The position numbers and the translations under genes are program-made. The notes below the pieces were generated by a model. The model was not told where the DNA came from. It saw only the letters and a program-made list of their open reading frames with translations, and ran no database searches. From assembly GCA_037349315.1 (NCBI GenBank), contig JBAIAC010000056.1, forward strand, positions 1,836,501 through 1,900,500: a stretch of 64,000 nt of DNA. Reading direction: 5' to 3'. Source of the DNA: Chelydra serpentina (lineage: Eukaryota; Chordata; Testudines; Chelydridae). Positions 34,395 to 54,979 of this stretch are shown here, in pieces; positions within the stretch are counted from its first letter, which is position 1, and every line of letters begins with the position of its first letter.

Positions 34395-34574
34395 ACTGTA
34401 ATCCTAACTATACATATACAATAATGGGGTCTAAATTAGCTGTTACTACTCAAGAAAGAGATCTTGGAGTCATTGTAGATAGTTCTCTGAAATCATCCAC
34501 TCAATGTGCAGCGGCAGTCAAAAAAGCGAACAGAATGTTGGGAATCATCAAGAAAGGGAGAAAACTAGTTCATC

Positions 34575-34857
34575 TTAGCATCTGAGGATAGAACAAGAAG
34601 CAATGGGCTTAAACTGCAGCAAAGGAGGTTTAGGTTGGACATTAGGAAAAAGTTCCTAACTGTCAGGGTGGTTAAACACTGGAATAAACTGCCCAGGGCG
34701 GTTGTGGAATCTCCATCTCTGGAGATATTTAAGAGTAGGTTAGATAAATGTCTATCAGGGATGGTCTAGACAGTAATTGGTCCTGCCATGAGGGCAGGGG
34801 GCTGGACTTGATGACCTCTCGAGGTCCCTTCCAGCCCTAGAATCTATGAATCTATAA
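34575..34857 (+). mobile_element. CR1 3' end nested in CR1
   Basis: Carries the 3' coding and tail sequence of a different CR1 subfamily: GGTTTAGGTTGGACATTAGG, AAACTGCCCAGGGCGG, GGCTGGACTTGATGACCTCT and an AGAATCTATGAATCTAT end. The host CR1 continues on both sides. Confidence 0.8.
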
Positions 34858-35829
34858 TAAGACAGAAAATATCATATTGCCTCTATATAAATCCATGGTA
34901 CGCCCATACCTTGAATAATGCGTGCAGATGTTATCGCCCCATCTCAAAAAAGATATGTTGGAATTGGAAAAGGTTCAGAAAAGGGCAACAAAAATGATTA
35001 GGGGTATAGAACGGCTTCCGTATGAGGAGAGATTAATAAGACTGGGACTTTTCAGCTTGGAAAAGAGGCAACTAAGGGGGGATATGAGAGGGGTCTATAA
35101 AATCATGAGTGGTGTAGCGAAAGTAAATAAGGAAGTGTTATTTACTCCTTCTCATAATACAAGAACAAGGGGCCACCAAATGAAATTAATAGGTAGCAGG
35201 TTTAAAACAAACACAAGAAAGTGTTTTTTCACACAACGCACTGTCAACCTCTGGAACTCCTTGCCAGAGGGTGTTGTGAAGGCCAATACTATAACGGGGT
35301 TCAAAAGGGAGCTAGATAGATTCATGGAAGATAGGTCCATCAATGGCTATTAGCCAGGATGGGCAGGAATGGTGTCCCTAGCCTCTGTTTGCCAGAAGCT
35401 GAGATTGGGTGACAGGGCATGGATCATTTGATGATAACCTGTCTGTTCATTCCCTTTGGGGCACCTTCCATTGGTCACTGCCAGAGGACAGGATACTGGG
35501 CTTGATGGACCTTTGGTCTGACCCAGTATGGCCATTCTTATGTTCTAACTATGTAGTGGAATTGTCCAACCGGGCACACAGCCGCCGAGTGTACCATGTC
35601 AACATGATGAAGCCATACTGGGACAGGGAGAAGTTGGCGCTGGCTGTGTGTGAGCAGAGAGGAGGAGAAGGGAGAGGATCCCCGAGGCGGGGGCTGACCC
35701 CTTGCTGGAATCAATTCCCCTCTCAGACCAGCTAACTCCTGCCCAGCAGGCAGGGATCAGAGATGTGCTGCATTCATACTGGCCGCTGTTCTCCAACAGG
35801 CCTGGGCTCCCTAATCTGGCTGTTCAGCG

Positions 35830-35975
35830 GGTGGAGAGGGGGCCGCTGCCCCGCGTGTCAGTCACGCTGCCTGAGTCTGCGCAGAGCCTGGGCCGATCGC
35901 CCGGAGAGGGGGCCGCTGCCCCGCGTGTCAGTCACGCTGCCTGAGTCTGTGCAGAGCCTGGGCCTGTCACTGGGG
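35830..35975 (+). repeat. ~66-bp satellite, two copies
   Basis: Two near-identical units (GGGGGCCGCTGCCCCGCGTG, then TCAGTCACGCTGCCTGAGTC) of the family arrayed at 25250-25540 and 26893-27495. They join the Gypsy RT relic at a GTGGAGAGGGGG overlap and lie about 140 bp upstream of the PSMC4 promoter motifs. Confidence 0.75.
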
Positions 35976-36111
35976 GTGGCTCCCGGGTCTCATGTTGCAT
36001 TGGGGTGCTACCCGTGCATGCAGGAGATGGGCAGGGCTGTGGCCGTTAACCCTTGTGTTGCTGGAAAGGGGCTGAGGGAAGGACAAAACCCATAAAGGGG
36101 TCGGGGTGAGG

Positions 36112-36200
36112 ACTCCAACTCCCAGCAGCCCCCGCTCCAGGGAACTACGACTCCCAGCAGCCCCCGCGCCCAGGGGAGAGACTCCAACTCCCAGCAGCCC
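36112..36200 (+). promoter_or_regulatory. PSMC4 core promoter with three ZNF143-type motifs
   Basis: Three copies of ACTCCAACTCCCAGCAGCC or AACTACGACTCCCAGCAGCC (36112-36130, 36143-36162, 36181-36199) in the 120 bp before the PSMC4 ATG. They resemble the ACTACAATTCCCAGCA element bound by ZNF143, common in TATA-less housekeeping promoters. No TATA box is visible. The transcription start probably lies within or just after this block. Confidence 0.65.
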
Positions 36201-36234
36201 CGGGGCGGCCTGAGGTATCTCTGGCGGAGGGAAG

Positions 36235-46422
<10,188 letters not shown>

Positions 46423-46462
46423 GAGGCCATGGGGGAGCGTGGGGCAGGCTCGAAATCCACCC

Positions 46463-46468
46463 AATAAA
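46463..46468 (+). terminator. PSMC4: PSMC4 poly(A) signal
   Basis: AATAAA 41 nt after the stop codon, inside GGGGCAGGCTCGAAATCCACC then CAATAAACCC. Two diverged copies of the surrounding ~105 bp follow (near 46530-46565 with AGTAAA, and near 46635-46660 with the signal lost), so the 3' end lies at the start of a degenerate triplication (46430-46740). Confidence 0.85.
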
Positions 46469-46499
46469 CCCATCCCCTGCACCCCACCTCTGCTGGGAG

Positions 46500-48730
46500 T
46501 GTCGCTGTCTGGCCCTGCGCCCTGGGGGGAGCGCGGAGCAGGCTAAAATCCCGCCAGTAAACCCAGCCCCACGCCTCTGCAGGGAGTGCTGGTGTCTGTC
46601 CCTGAGGCCCAGCCCAGGGCCCCGGGGGGAGTGTGGAGCAGGCTAACATCCTGCCAATCCCTTCCCCAGCCCTATGCCTCTGTGGGGAGTGGAGGTGTCT
46701 GTCCCTGCAGCCTGGGGACCTGTGCTTCCTGGAGAGCTCCCACCAGCTTCCCCCCCCCCCCCCCCCGTGCTGCACGGCAGCCCCCAATCTCAGGTGATCT
46801 CAGGTGTGGGGTAGAGTGAAGGACCCATTTGTCCAGGCAGGCGCTATCCTGGCTTTGGCTATAGCAGCTGCTGCCCCATAGTTCCCTGTGCCCCAGGGGG
46901 GGTCTCCCCTGCCCAGTGCTGGGGGGAGAGCTGGCTCTGGCTGCAGTGGGCTGGGAACGCTGCCTGCGGCCAGGCCTGTGCGGGGAGCAGTGAGGGATCA
47001 GCTGGAGAAGCCCTAGAGGCCCAGGCCAGGGTTGTACGGTATGGTCTGTTCCCCAGACCCACAGCCCTTGGGCTCCCGGTTCACGTTCCCCAGATCCTGA
47101 TCTCCCCACCGCCACCAACAGGGCTCCTGCCCTCTTCTCTGGCTGTGCAGAGCCCTCCCCAGCAGTGAGGCCCCATTCTGTTTTCCCCGGCCCCACAGAC
47201 CCCTCTCGCCAAGCACTGGGGCTCTTCTCATGAGTTCCCCAGCAGTGGAGGGTGCAAGGTCTCAGTGGTTGTACCGGCTGCATCCCGTGTGTGTGCAGCG
47301 CTCCCCCTTGTGGGGCAGCTGATGGGGACTCCAGAGCTCCACAAAGGAAGGAGAGGCGGGCGCTGGCTTCGGGCGGGCACTGACCCGGCTAGGGGGTGGG
47401 GCTCAGGGGTGATGGACAGGCGTTCTTCTGCCCACTCTGGCTGTTAGAGCCACTGGGGCATTTCTGCCAGGTCGTTTGGCTCAGAAGGTGCCAATGGGAC
47501 CAAGCAAGCACTCTGCGGTGCCAAGTCAACAGCCACACGGGGGTCAGCCCTATGGTCCAGCTAGCCCAGTGTCCTGTCTGCTGCCAGTGGCCCATGCTAG
47601 GTGCTCCAGTTACCGAGTGATCGAGCCAATCAGCCAGTCTGGCAGTCCGAGGTTTAGGGACAGCTGGCGCATGGGGCAGCATCCCTGACCATTCTGGCTA
47701 ATAACACTTCCCACAGAAACAGGGCGGGTGGACCTGCCCCTGTGCCAGCCAAGGGAACAGAGTTGCCCCCCTGCCAGCTGCCTTTCCTCCATGGCTCCCC
47801 AGATAACCCGCCAGAGCCTGGCAACATTTGAAAACGTAGTTTTGGTTCTTGGAGTCCCTTGGGCTGGTCTCAGCTGGCACGGGGCCCTGCCTGTTTCTGT
47901 CTATGGCTCACGAGCAGAGTCCTGGCCCATAGCTCTGCGGCCCTGGCCCTGGGCTAGACAGCCAGGCAGAGGGAAGAATTCATGCAGCGGTGGATTAACA
48001 CCTGTGCTGGGCACACCCCGCCCCTGGCTGCCGGCAGCGTCTGCGCTCCAGGGCTCTGGCGGTGTCCGCTGCTGGGCCGGAGCTGTGCTGTGGTAGCCGT
48101 GGCCCAGATCCCCTGAGCACTGCAATGCTCTGGGCTAACGAGTCTGGGCTCAGTGCGTGGGGGCCGGTGCCATTCCCCTCCGTGCTGGCTCGGAGATCGG
48201 ACTGGACCTGTCCCAGGGCCCTTCGGCTGACGAACGGCCTGACGTGGGCCTGGGGGAATTTGGCTTTTCTGGAAATGCAAAATCTGTCCTAGGCAAGAAC
48301 CTCTGCTGGGCCCTGTTCCGTGGCAAAGGAACTGAGTTAGCCGCTGACTGGAACCCTGTGTCAGTCCCTCTCCCCTCTGTTAACAAAGGCTCCGGCTCCC
48401 AAACCAGGCTGGGACATGGAGCCTCCCAGGGCGAAAGAAGCCAGCAAGAAAGAAACACTGCCAGGGAGAAGCTGGTTCTGCCCGTTATGCCGGACCTGGA
48501 GCCCTTGGCCCTAGGGAGGCATGTGTGGGGCCCAGCGTGGGGCACCCTGTTGGCAGGACCCACTGCCGGGAAATGCAAGCAGCTGGGGGGCTGCCCCTCC
48601 TGCCAAGAGGGCATGTGCCCTGCAGAATCTGTCCTTCCCCGAGCTGGGCAGGGGGCGGAGGGCACGGGTCACCGGCCCCAAGGGGCAGTCCTGCCAGCTC
48701 TGTGTATGTGCTTCCCCTGCTCCCCTACAT
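46500..48730. other. Intergenic, no gene recognised
   Basis: After the PSMC4 3'-end triplication the sequence is GC-rich with no domain I recognise in any frame. A 229-codon plus-strand frame (48157-48846) has ordinary composition but no familiar motif and no splice context; I treat it as chance. Confidence 0.45.
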
Positions 48731-48739
48731 CCCAACCCC

Positions 48740-49410
48740 TCTCCTGCCTCCCCCCATCCATCAACGCTCAGGGCCGTGGGAGCTGGGACCCAGCCACATA
48801 CATACCCTCTGCTCTGTGTGGAGTGACTGACCCACTGGCCAGCTAGTGCGTGAGGCCAGGGCCACCCCTCATTCCTTGCTCCTAGAAGTGCCCCTGTCAG
48901 CACCAGGGCTGTGAGCTTCCCCACAGCAGTGTCCTCATATGCACACCCCCAGCCCCGCTCAGGGAAGAAGCTGTCGGGCTGGGGCAGTTATGGGTGGAGG
49001 TGGGCGAGATGCAGGCTGATTGTGCTGGCAACGGGGCTCAACCCCCTCTAATCCCCCCAGCATGTCAGGCTGCGATGCTGAGTTAATCCTCTCCCAGCCC
49101 TGCACTGCCAGCTGCTGCCCTGGGAGGGGCCCCAGGCTGGCATCACCAGGGCTTTTCTCGAAGCTGGGTAGCGCAGCCCCTTTCTTGCCTCCCCCCATCC
49201 TTCAACGCTCAGGGCCAACGGAGCCGGGACCCAGCTGCATAGACCTGTCCACTGTGCCAGGAGTGACTGACATCCGCCCCCCACAGCAGTGCTGTCAGTG
49301 CCAGTGCTGTGAGCTTCCCCAAGCAGTGCCCTGTGAACACCTGGGCTGTGAGCTCCCCCTAGCAGTGCTTTGTGAGCACCGGGGCTGTAAGCTTCCCCCG
49401 CAACAGTGCC
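48740..49410 (+). repeat. ~450-bp tandem duplication with ~38-bp minisatellite
   Basis: CATCAACGCTCAGGGCCG, GAGCTGGGACCCAGC and GGAGTGACTGAC occur near 48755-48835 and again near 49197-49270, each followed by minisatellite sequence with the core CAGTGCTGTGAGCTTCCCC (48895-48935 and 49285-49410). The minisatellite resumes at 50050, after a CR1. Confidence 0.65.
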
Positions 49411-49429
49411 TTAGAATGGCTGGGCAAGC

Positions 49430-50040
49430 AGTTCTGCAGAAAAGGACCTAGGGGTTACAGTGGACGAAAAGCTGAATATGAGTCAACAGTGTGCCCTTGT
49501 TGCCAAGAAGGCTAACGGCATTTTGGGCTGTATAAGTAGGGGCATTTCCAGCAGATCGAGGGACGTGATCGTTCCCCTCTATTCGGCACTGGTGAGGCCT
49601 CATTTGGAGTACTGTGTCCAGTTTTGGGCCCACACTACGAGAAGGATGTGGATAAATTGGAAAGAGTCCAGCGGAGGGCAACAAAAATGATTAGGGGGCT
49701 GGAGCACACGACTTATGAGGAGAGGCTGAGGGAACTGGGATTGTTTAGCCTGCAGAAGAGAAGAGTGAGGGGGGATTTGATAGCTGCTTTCAACTACCTA
49801 AAAGGGGGTTCCAAAGAGGATGGATCTAGACTGTTCTCAGTGGTAGAAGATGACAGAACAAGGAGTAATGGTCTCAAGTTGCAGAGGGGGAGGTTTAGGT
49901 TGGATATTAGGAAAAACTTTTTCACTAGTAGGGTGGTGAAGCACTGGAATGGGTTACCTAGGGAGGTGGTGGATCTCCTTCCTTAGAGGTTTTTAAGGTC
50001 AGGCTTGACAAAGCCCTGGCTGGGATGATTTAGTTGGGGA
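49430..50040 (+). mobile_element. CR1 LINE 3' part
   Basis: Encodes [53 protein letters not shown] and [10 protein letters not shown], with a frameshift near 49640, and continues into a CR1 tail truncated after GGGATGATTTAGTTGGG. It is inserted within a ~38-bp minisatellite. Confidence 0.92.
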
Positions 50041-50049
50041 TTGGTGCCC

Positions 50050-50205
50050 CGCCCTGCAGTGCCCTGTCAGTGCCAGAGCTGTGAGCTTCCCCCAGCAGTG
50101 CCCTATCAGTGCCAGAGCTGTGAGCTTCCCCCAGCAGTGCTCTGTCAATGCGAGGGCTGTGAGCTTCCCCCAGCAGTGCTCTGTCAATGCGAGGGCTGTG
50201 CGCTC
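50050..50205 (+). repeat. ~38-bp minisatellite, continuation
   Basis: Four copies of CAGTGCCCTGTCAGTGCCAG, AGCTGTGAGCTTCCCC. It is the same unit as 49285-49410, now on the far side of the CR1 insertion. Confidence 0.8.
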
Positions 50206-50822
50206 TGGGTATCTGGGCAGGAGTTGGATTAGGGGCTAAAACAGGCTGGGAGGACAGGGTCGGGTGCTGGGGGGTCTCTGGGCAGGAGCTGGTTTGATGG
50301 CTGGGGGCAGGGGTGGGGTTTGCCTGCCCCTCAGCAGGAGGGGAACCCCCCCTCCATAGACACGCTGCAGGAGCCCCAGATGTGAGGCCAAGAGCTGAGA
50401 GTCCCTGGCAGGGTCTGGCCCAGCCGGGGCGAGGGCAGCCGCAGCAGGTGCCCAGGTGGCAGGACAGGTGCCGGGAGAGGAAAGCAAGAGGTGGTTTTTT
50501 CCCCCCTTTCTTTTGCTCCGACAAAGTCGGCGGGGCCCCGCCCCCGCTGAAGCCGGCCCCGGAGATCCCATCTCTGCAGAGCCCGGGCCTGCCCCGGGCA
50601 TTGACCAGCTGACAAGAATTCCCCACGGGCCGGCAAGCAGCCCCTGGCCCCCAATGAGAACCGCCCCCCCAGGGGAGCTGGGGCCGGTCTGCAGCGATCC
50701 GCCGGGTCTGGGCTCAGCGAAGGCGCGGTGCGTTCAGTTGCAGTGCCGGCAATATTCCACTAGGGGGCACGACAAAGGAGGAGCCGGCAGAACTGGCCCT
50801 GCAGTAAAGCTGAGCATCACAT

Positions 50823-50896
50823 GGCCGGTTAGCTCAGCTGGTTAGAGCGTGGTGCTAATAACGCCAAGGTCGCGGGTTCGATCCCCGTACGGGCCA
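50823..50896 (+). tRNA. tRNA-Ile (anticodon AAT)
   Basis: A 74-nt cloverleaf: acceptor GGCCGGT pairs with ACGGGCC-type 3' sequence, D arm with GTTAGCTCAGCTGG (A box), anticodon loop CTAATAA with AAT at 50857-50859, and T arm GGTTCGATCCC (B box). No intron. A run of seven T at about 50903 serves as the Pol III terminator. It lies in a segment duplicated at 53275-53690. Confidence 0.95.
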
Positions 50897-50935
50897 CGGT
50901 GCTTTTTTTATCCCCGGCCATAAAATGCAGACCTG

Positions 50936-51165
50936 AGAGCTTGATATTTTCGGTCTTATCTATTGCTTTCCTAATGGTTCCTAATATTCCGTTTGCTTTT
51001 TTGACTGCCCCTGCACATTGAGTGGCTGTTTAAGAGAACTATCCACAATGACTCCCAGCTCTCCTAAAGTGGTAACAGCTAATTTAGACCCCATCATTCA
51101 GTATTTATAACTGGGATTGTTTTCCAATGTGCATTACTTTGCATTGACTTTCCTACATCAGTTTT
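50936..51165 (-). mobile_element. CR1 fragment, minus strand
   Basis: Contains CCGTTTGCTTTTTTGACTGC, AGAACTATCCACAATGACTC and GCTAATTTAGACCCCATCAT, typical of the CR1 ORF2 3' region in reverse. It begins shortly after the first tRNA. Confidence 0.7.
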
Positions 51166-51265
51166 GGAGCCTAATACCTTTAACCAGTAAATACAATTAA
51201 TGCAGAATATTTGCTCCATATTTGCACATCACACCAATCACCCTCAAACTTTTTGATTTTCATTT

Positions 51266-52748
51266 TGTGATGGATCCCCCTGGGGTGCCACCTGGAACTG
51301 GGGTACGGCTGAGTTCCCTCTCACCAGGTCCGTCCTCACCCATAGGCAAAGTACGCAGCTGCGTAGGGCACCAGGAAATTTGGGGCATCACATTTCCTGG
51401 TGCCCTGCGCAGCTGCGTTGCTGCTCCAGCCCCTGCTCTGGCTCTTCCCCAGGGCCCCCTGCCCCTCCTACACCCCACCCTGCCCCCACCTCTTCCTGCC
51501 CCTGCTCTGCCCCAGCCCCACCCCCCGTCCCCTGAGCTCTGCAACAGGGGTTGGGCCTGCAATGGGTGGTGAAAAGTGCAGTGACCCAGACCCAGCCGTG
51601 CCGCCTGCCGGTGAGTGCTGGGGGGTGGTTCCCCGCTACCCCCCAAGCCAGTCCTCCCCCCGCTCCAGCCCACAGAGGCCTGGGGCCCCACACACCACCC
51701 CCATGGGGGGATGCAGAGGGCCCCAGAATAGACGGCCCTGCCTCTCACACCGTGACAAGCTTCAAAGCCCTTCAAGCGTGCATTGACACCACCATCCACA
51801 GGCAGGGGCCACACCCAGCTGCATTCATGCACCCATGAACCAACAATAGAGAGGCTCCAGCCAAAATACCCCCCCCCCCCGCCAGCTCCCCAGCCTAGGA
51901 CCCTGGAGCTGGAGCTGTACTGTCCTGCCCTGGTCAAACCTGACCAGTTTGAATTTATTACCCAGTCTGCCCCTCCCTCGATGTGAAGAGGACAATGCAC
52001 AAAGCCTTGTTAACTGAACTGAGATTGCCCCCAAACACTTCACTCAAACCACACTGGTTAAGAAGATAAAACATAAACCAGGTTATTACTAGAGAAAGAT
52101 GCTTTGACGTGATAGCAAACAGATCAAAGTAGATTACCATAAGAAATAAAGCAAAACAGAATCTAAGCCTAATATACTAGCAGTGTCTCCCCAAGTTAGA
52201 TAGTACAAGCAGGTTAGCTTTTGCATACACAGGACGGCTTCCTTCTTTCCTGCCTAGGACCAGCCCATTTCAGTCTTTTTGCCTTTGGTGTTTTCAGGTG
52301 TTGTGTTGTAGGGAAGTGAGTCCAGTCATGATATCACTACCCCTTTTTATATCTTTTTTCCAACTTGCTGGAAAGGTCTTTTGCTGTGAACTGGGTTCAA
52401 CAGTCCGCATTGTGTAGTGCTCTCTCTGAGAGATGTCTATTGTACCCAGTTCCTGGAGTAACCCTTGTGAGTGTGTCTATTTCCTCACTAGGCCATCAAC
52501 ATTGCTTGGCCTTTCACTTGTTGTACCTGAAAGGCTGCCTTGTGGGTGTTCCCAACCTCACAACATGTTCAGTAGCACATACACAGCAAAACTTTATAAC
52601 TTCATATGCAGTGAGAGCACACACAACTTAACAGGATACTAATGTTCAACAGATTAAACCTTTTAGAATGATACCTCACGAGGCATACTTTGTACAACAC
52701 ATATCATTATATCACCATGGTGAATGTCAGGGTGCACAGAGTGTCACA
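51266..52748. mobile_element. Possible LTR element with nested MITE
   Basis: The left edge TGTGATGGATCCCCCTGGGG and the right edge CAGGGTGCACAGAGTGTCACA have LTR-like TG/CA ends. Near 51345-51425, an inverted pair (GCAGCTGCGTAGGGCACCAG and CTGGTGCCCTGCGCAGCTGC) marks a nested palindromic element. No coding frame. The whole call is tentative. Confidence 0.35.
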
Positions 52749-52749
52749 C

Positions 52750-53270
52750 ATTTATCTATATATATTGTGGAAAATGATAAGCAAGCAAACATATGCCCTC
52801 TCAATCTGTATATCTCATTTCTCATTCAAAAGTGATGAAGGTCTAAAGTAGTTGAGTTTCCCCTCAAACATGCTTCTAAAACATGGAACAAATTAGAGAA
52901 CACATTGGTTTTGGCATTAGCTTAAAACAGAAGGAAAGATCAGAGGCTTTAAAAGTGATAATTGGAAGGAAAATATGACACTAGAATGGCCAACATGGCT
53001 TTTCTATCAGCTCTAGGACTGAAGGTGTATTTCCAGTAGATGAAAATATGATCACCTTTCCCCAATGGCAATGGGTTTTCTTTTCCTATTAAGTTGCTCG
53101 GTACTTAGAAATAAAGTCCCCTTGGCTGCCCTGGGGTGTCCAGCACCTCTGAGAACTGGCCCCGTCCAATCCTGCCGGTCTCTGATTAACAGGGGATTCT
53201 GCAGGCTCCGCGAGAGCCCATCTTTGCCCAGGTGCCCGGAGCCCTGGCCCGCCCCAGGGCAGGGGTGACC
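52750..53270. other. AT-rich intergenic stretch
   Basis: Nothing recognised; AT-rich to about 53060, then GC-rich as the tRNA-linked duplicated segment begins. Confidence 0.4.
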
Positions 53271-53601
53271 GGACCCCACCTCTGGCCCAGCCCCGGCCAA
53301 TGAGCGGCCCCAGAAGTGCTAGTGACACGCCGGGTTTGCAGTGCAGCGTGCAGGGAGCGCAGGGGCCATCTGAGCTCCTCCGAGGGCGCTGGGGCCGGGC
53401 CGGGCTGTCGCCTGTTGAACCATCCCTGGGCCGGTCTGCAGCGACCCCGCAGAGCGGCTCTCCCGGGGGCCGGCCGGGCTCGCGGGGATTAGCGAGGGAG
53501 CAGGACGTTTAGCTGCAGTACCCACAATACTCCATTAGAGGGCACCATGACACAGGAGGCGGGCTGCAGAACTTGCTCTGCGGTAAGACTGCGTGTCACG
53601 T

Positions 53602-53675
53602 GGCCGGTTAGCTCAGCTGGTTAGAGCGTGGTGCTAATAACGCCAAGGTCGCGGGTTCGAGCCCCGTACGGGCCA
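53602..53675 (+). tRNA. tRNA-Ile (anticodon AAT), second copy
   Basis: Identical to the gene at 50823-50896 except for one T-loop base (GGTTCGAGCCC instead of GGTTCGATCCC). Both promoter boxes and all stems are intact. A TTTT terminator lies at 53683-53686. The 5' flank is homologous to that of the first copy (both carry CAATA.TCCA.TAG.GGGCAC), showing duplication of a larger segment. Confidence 0.95.
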
Positions 53676-54129
53676 TGCCTACTTTTATCCCCTGCCATGA
53701 AACACAGAGGTGAGAGCTGTGCCCGCTCCTTGGGTTTATTTATGTCTTTGCTTTCCAACAAACAGCGATGGGAGCCAACGGCTGCTGAGAGCCCCACAGC
53801 TGTCACGGGATGTGCCCCACAGTGCATCACAGACCGGCCGGGGGGACATGCAGGGAAAGTGGGTGACACAAAGACTGCGCCTTAACCCCACCGCTCTGTT
53901 TCTCGCGCTTTGCTTTCCGGCACCCTACGCTGGTTAAACTGCCGGCCCGGGGGTCCCGGCCTTCGGCACAGGGCTCCCAGCCCTTTGACCAGAGACAAGA
54001 GAGGACAGGGGCATTTCTGGTCACCGCAGGGCCCAAACCATAGTCTGCCAAAGCTTGTGTCTGCTCCACGGGCAGAGCAAATACAGGTGGGGTTAGAGGA
54101 AGTGGAAACTAGACCAGCAAAGGAGGTTT

Positions 54130-54365
54130 CAAGCCAGCCCCTTCTGGGGTCCAAACCCAGCAGGGACCCCTGTGGGGCCAGCCCCTTCTGGGGTCCAAAC
54201 CCAGCAGGGACCCCTGTGGGGCCAGCCCCTTCTGGGGTCCAAACCCAGCAGGGACCCCTGTGGGGCCAGCCCCTTCTGGGGTCCAAACCCAGCAGGGACC
54301 CCTGTGGGGCCAGCCCCTTCTGGGGTCCAAACCCAGCAGGGACCCCTGTGGGGCCAGCCAGCTGC
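54130..54365 (+). repeat. 44-bp minisatellite, ~5 identical copies
   Basis: Unit GGGGCCAGCCCCTTCTGGGG, TCCAAACCCAGCAGGGACCC, CTGT, essentially without variation among copies, indicating very recent expansion. Open frames on both strands across it are artefacts. Confidence 0.95.
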
Positions 54366-54689
54366 AGTGCATGGGCCATAGGGAAAAGGCAGCTTTGGTT
54401 TGGTGACAACACAGTGAGCTCGCAGCTGGCTGGCTTTTCCTCTGCCTGTATCTGCGCTCTAAGAGCTCGCTCACCCCACTGGTTCACAGGCGGAGTGGCA
54501 GGAATTCCAGCTAGGGGCCCAGCCAGCAAATGTGAAAAATCGGGCCAGGGGGTGGGGGGTAATAAGAGCCTATATGAGCAAAAGACCCAAAAATCGGGAC
54601 TGTCCCTATGTGTGGGTAAATAGACAGACAGATGGGTTAGTGCATAGATGGGTGTGAAAGGAGATGGCCAGAGAGAATAGATGATCTGC

Positions 54690-54975
54690 TGGGTGGGAGC
54701 CCAGGGCTGGGTTATCAGGGGCTGTGGGTCGGGATTGAGGGACACTGGCAGAGCTAGGGAAGGGGGAAGCCCAGGGCTGGGCTAGCAGGGGGCTGTGGGT
54801 CAGGAGTGAGGGACACTGGTAGAGCTGGGGAAGGGGAAGCCCAGGGCTGGGCTAGCAGGGGGCTGTGGGTCGGGAGTGAGGGGCACTGGTAGAGCTGGGG
54901 AAGGGGAAGCCCAGGGCTGGGCTAGCAGGGGCTGCGGGTCAGGGCTGAGAGGCACCGGCAGAGTGGGGCTGTTAT
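54690..54975 (+). repeat. ~70-bp tandem repeat, four copies
   Basis: Units with the core AGCCCAGGGCTGGGCTAGCA, GGGGGCTGTGGGTC and GAGGGACACTGGTAGAGCTG, slightly diverged, ending near 54975. Confidence 0.85.
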
Positions 54976-54979
54976 CTGG

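Larger units (their letters stand above)
33692..35547 (+). mobile_element. CR1 LINE with nested insertions
   Basis: Starts in CR1 ORF2 ([43 protein letters not shown]) and resumes after two insertions with LGVIVDSSLKSSTQCAAAVK (34450-34510) and [20 protein letters not shown] (34960-35020), then a 3' UTR ending TGGCCATTCTTATGTTCTAAC. The insertions are a small inverted-repeat element (about 34179-34394) and the 3' end of another CR1 (about 34575-34857). The whole stack lies inside Gypsy integrase sequence. Confidence 0.88.
33515..35830 (+). pseudogene. Gypsy integrase/RT junction relic, split by CR1
   Basis: Two pieces of one Gypsy polyprotein flank a CR1 insertion. The left piece (33515-33690) encodes a KVWYDHCARARSYATGDQVM-like integrase C-terminal motif. 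The right piece (35550-35830) resumes with SRRVYHVNMMKPYWDRE, a motif that ends Gypsy integrases, followed after a short linker by TPAQQAGIRDVLHSYWPLFS, the sequence type that opens the reverse transcriptase region. Integrase before reverse transcriptase is the unusual order of Gmr1-like elements. The RT piece stops at the 66-bp satellite. Inactive. Confidence 0.65.

Noticed and set aside
48157..48846. 229-codon plus-strand frame
   Set aside because: No recognisable domain, no conserved splice context, and it runs into a duplicated non-coding segment; treated as chance.
53910..54745. Frames of 237-287 codons on both strands
   Set aside because: Produced by five identical 44-bp repeats; open on both strands without motifs.
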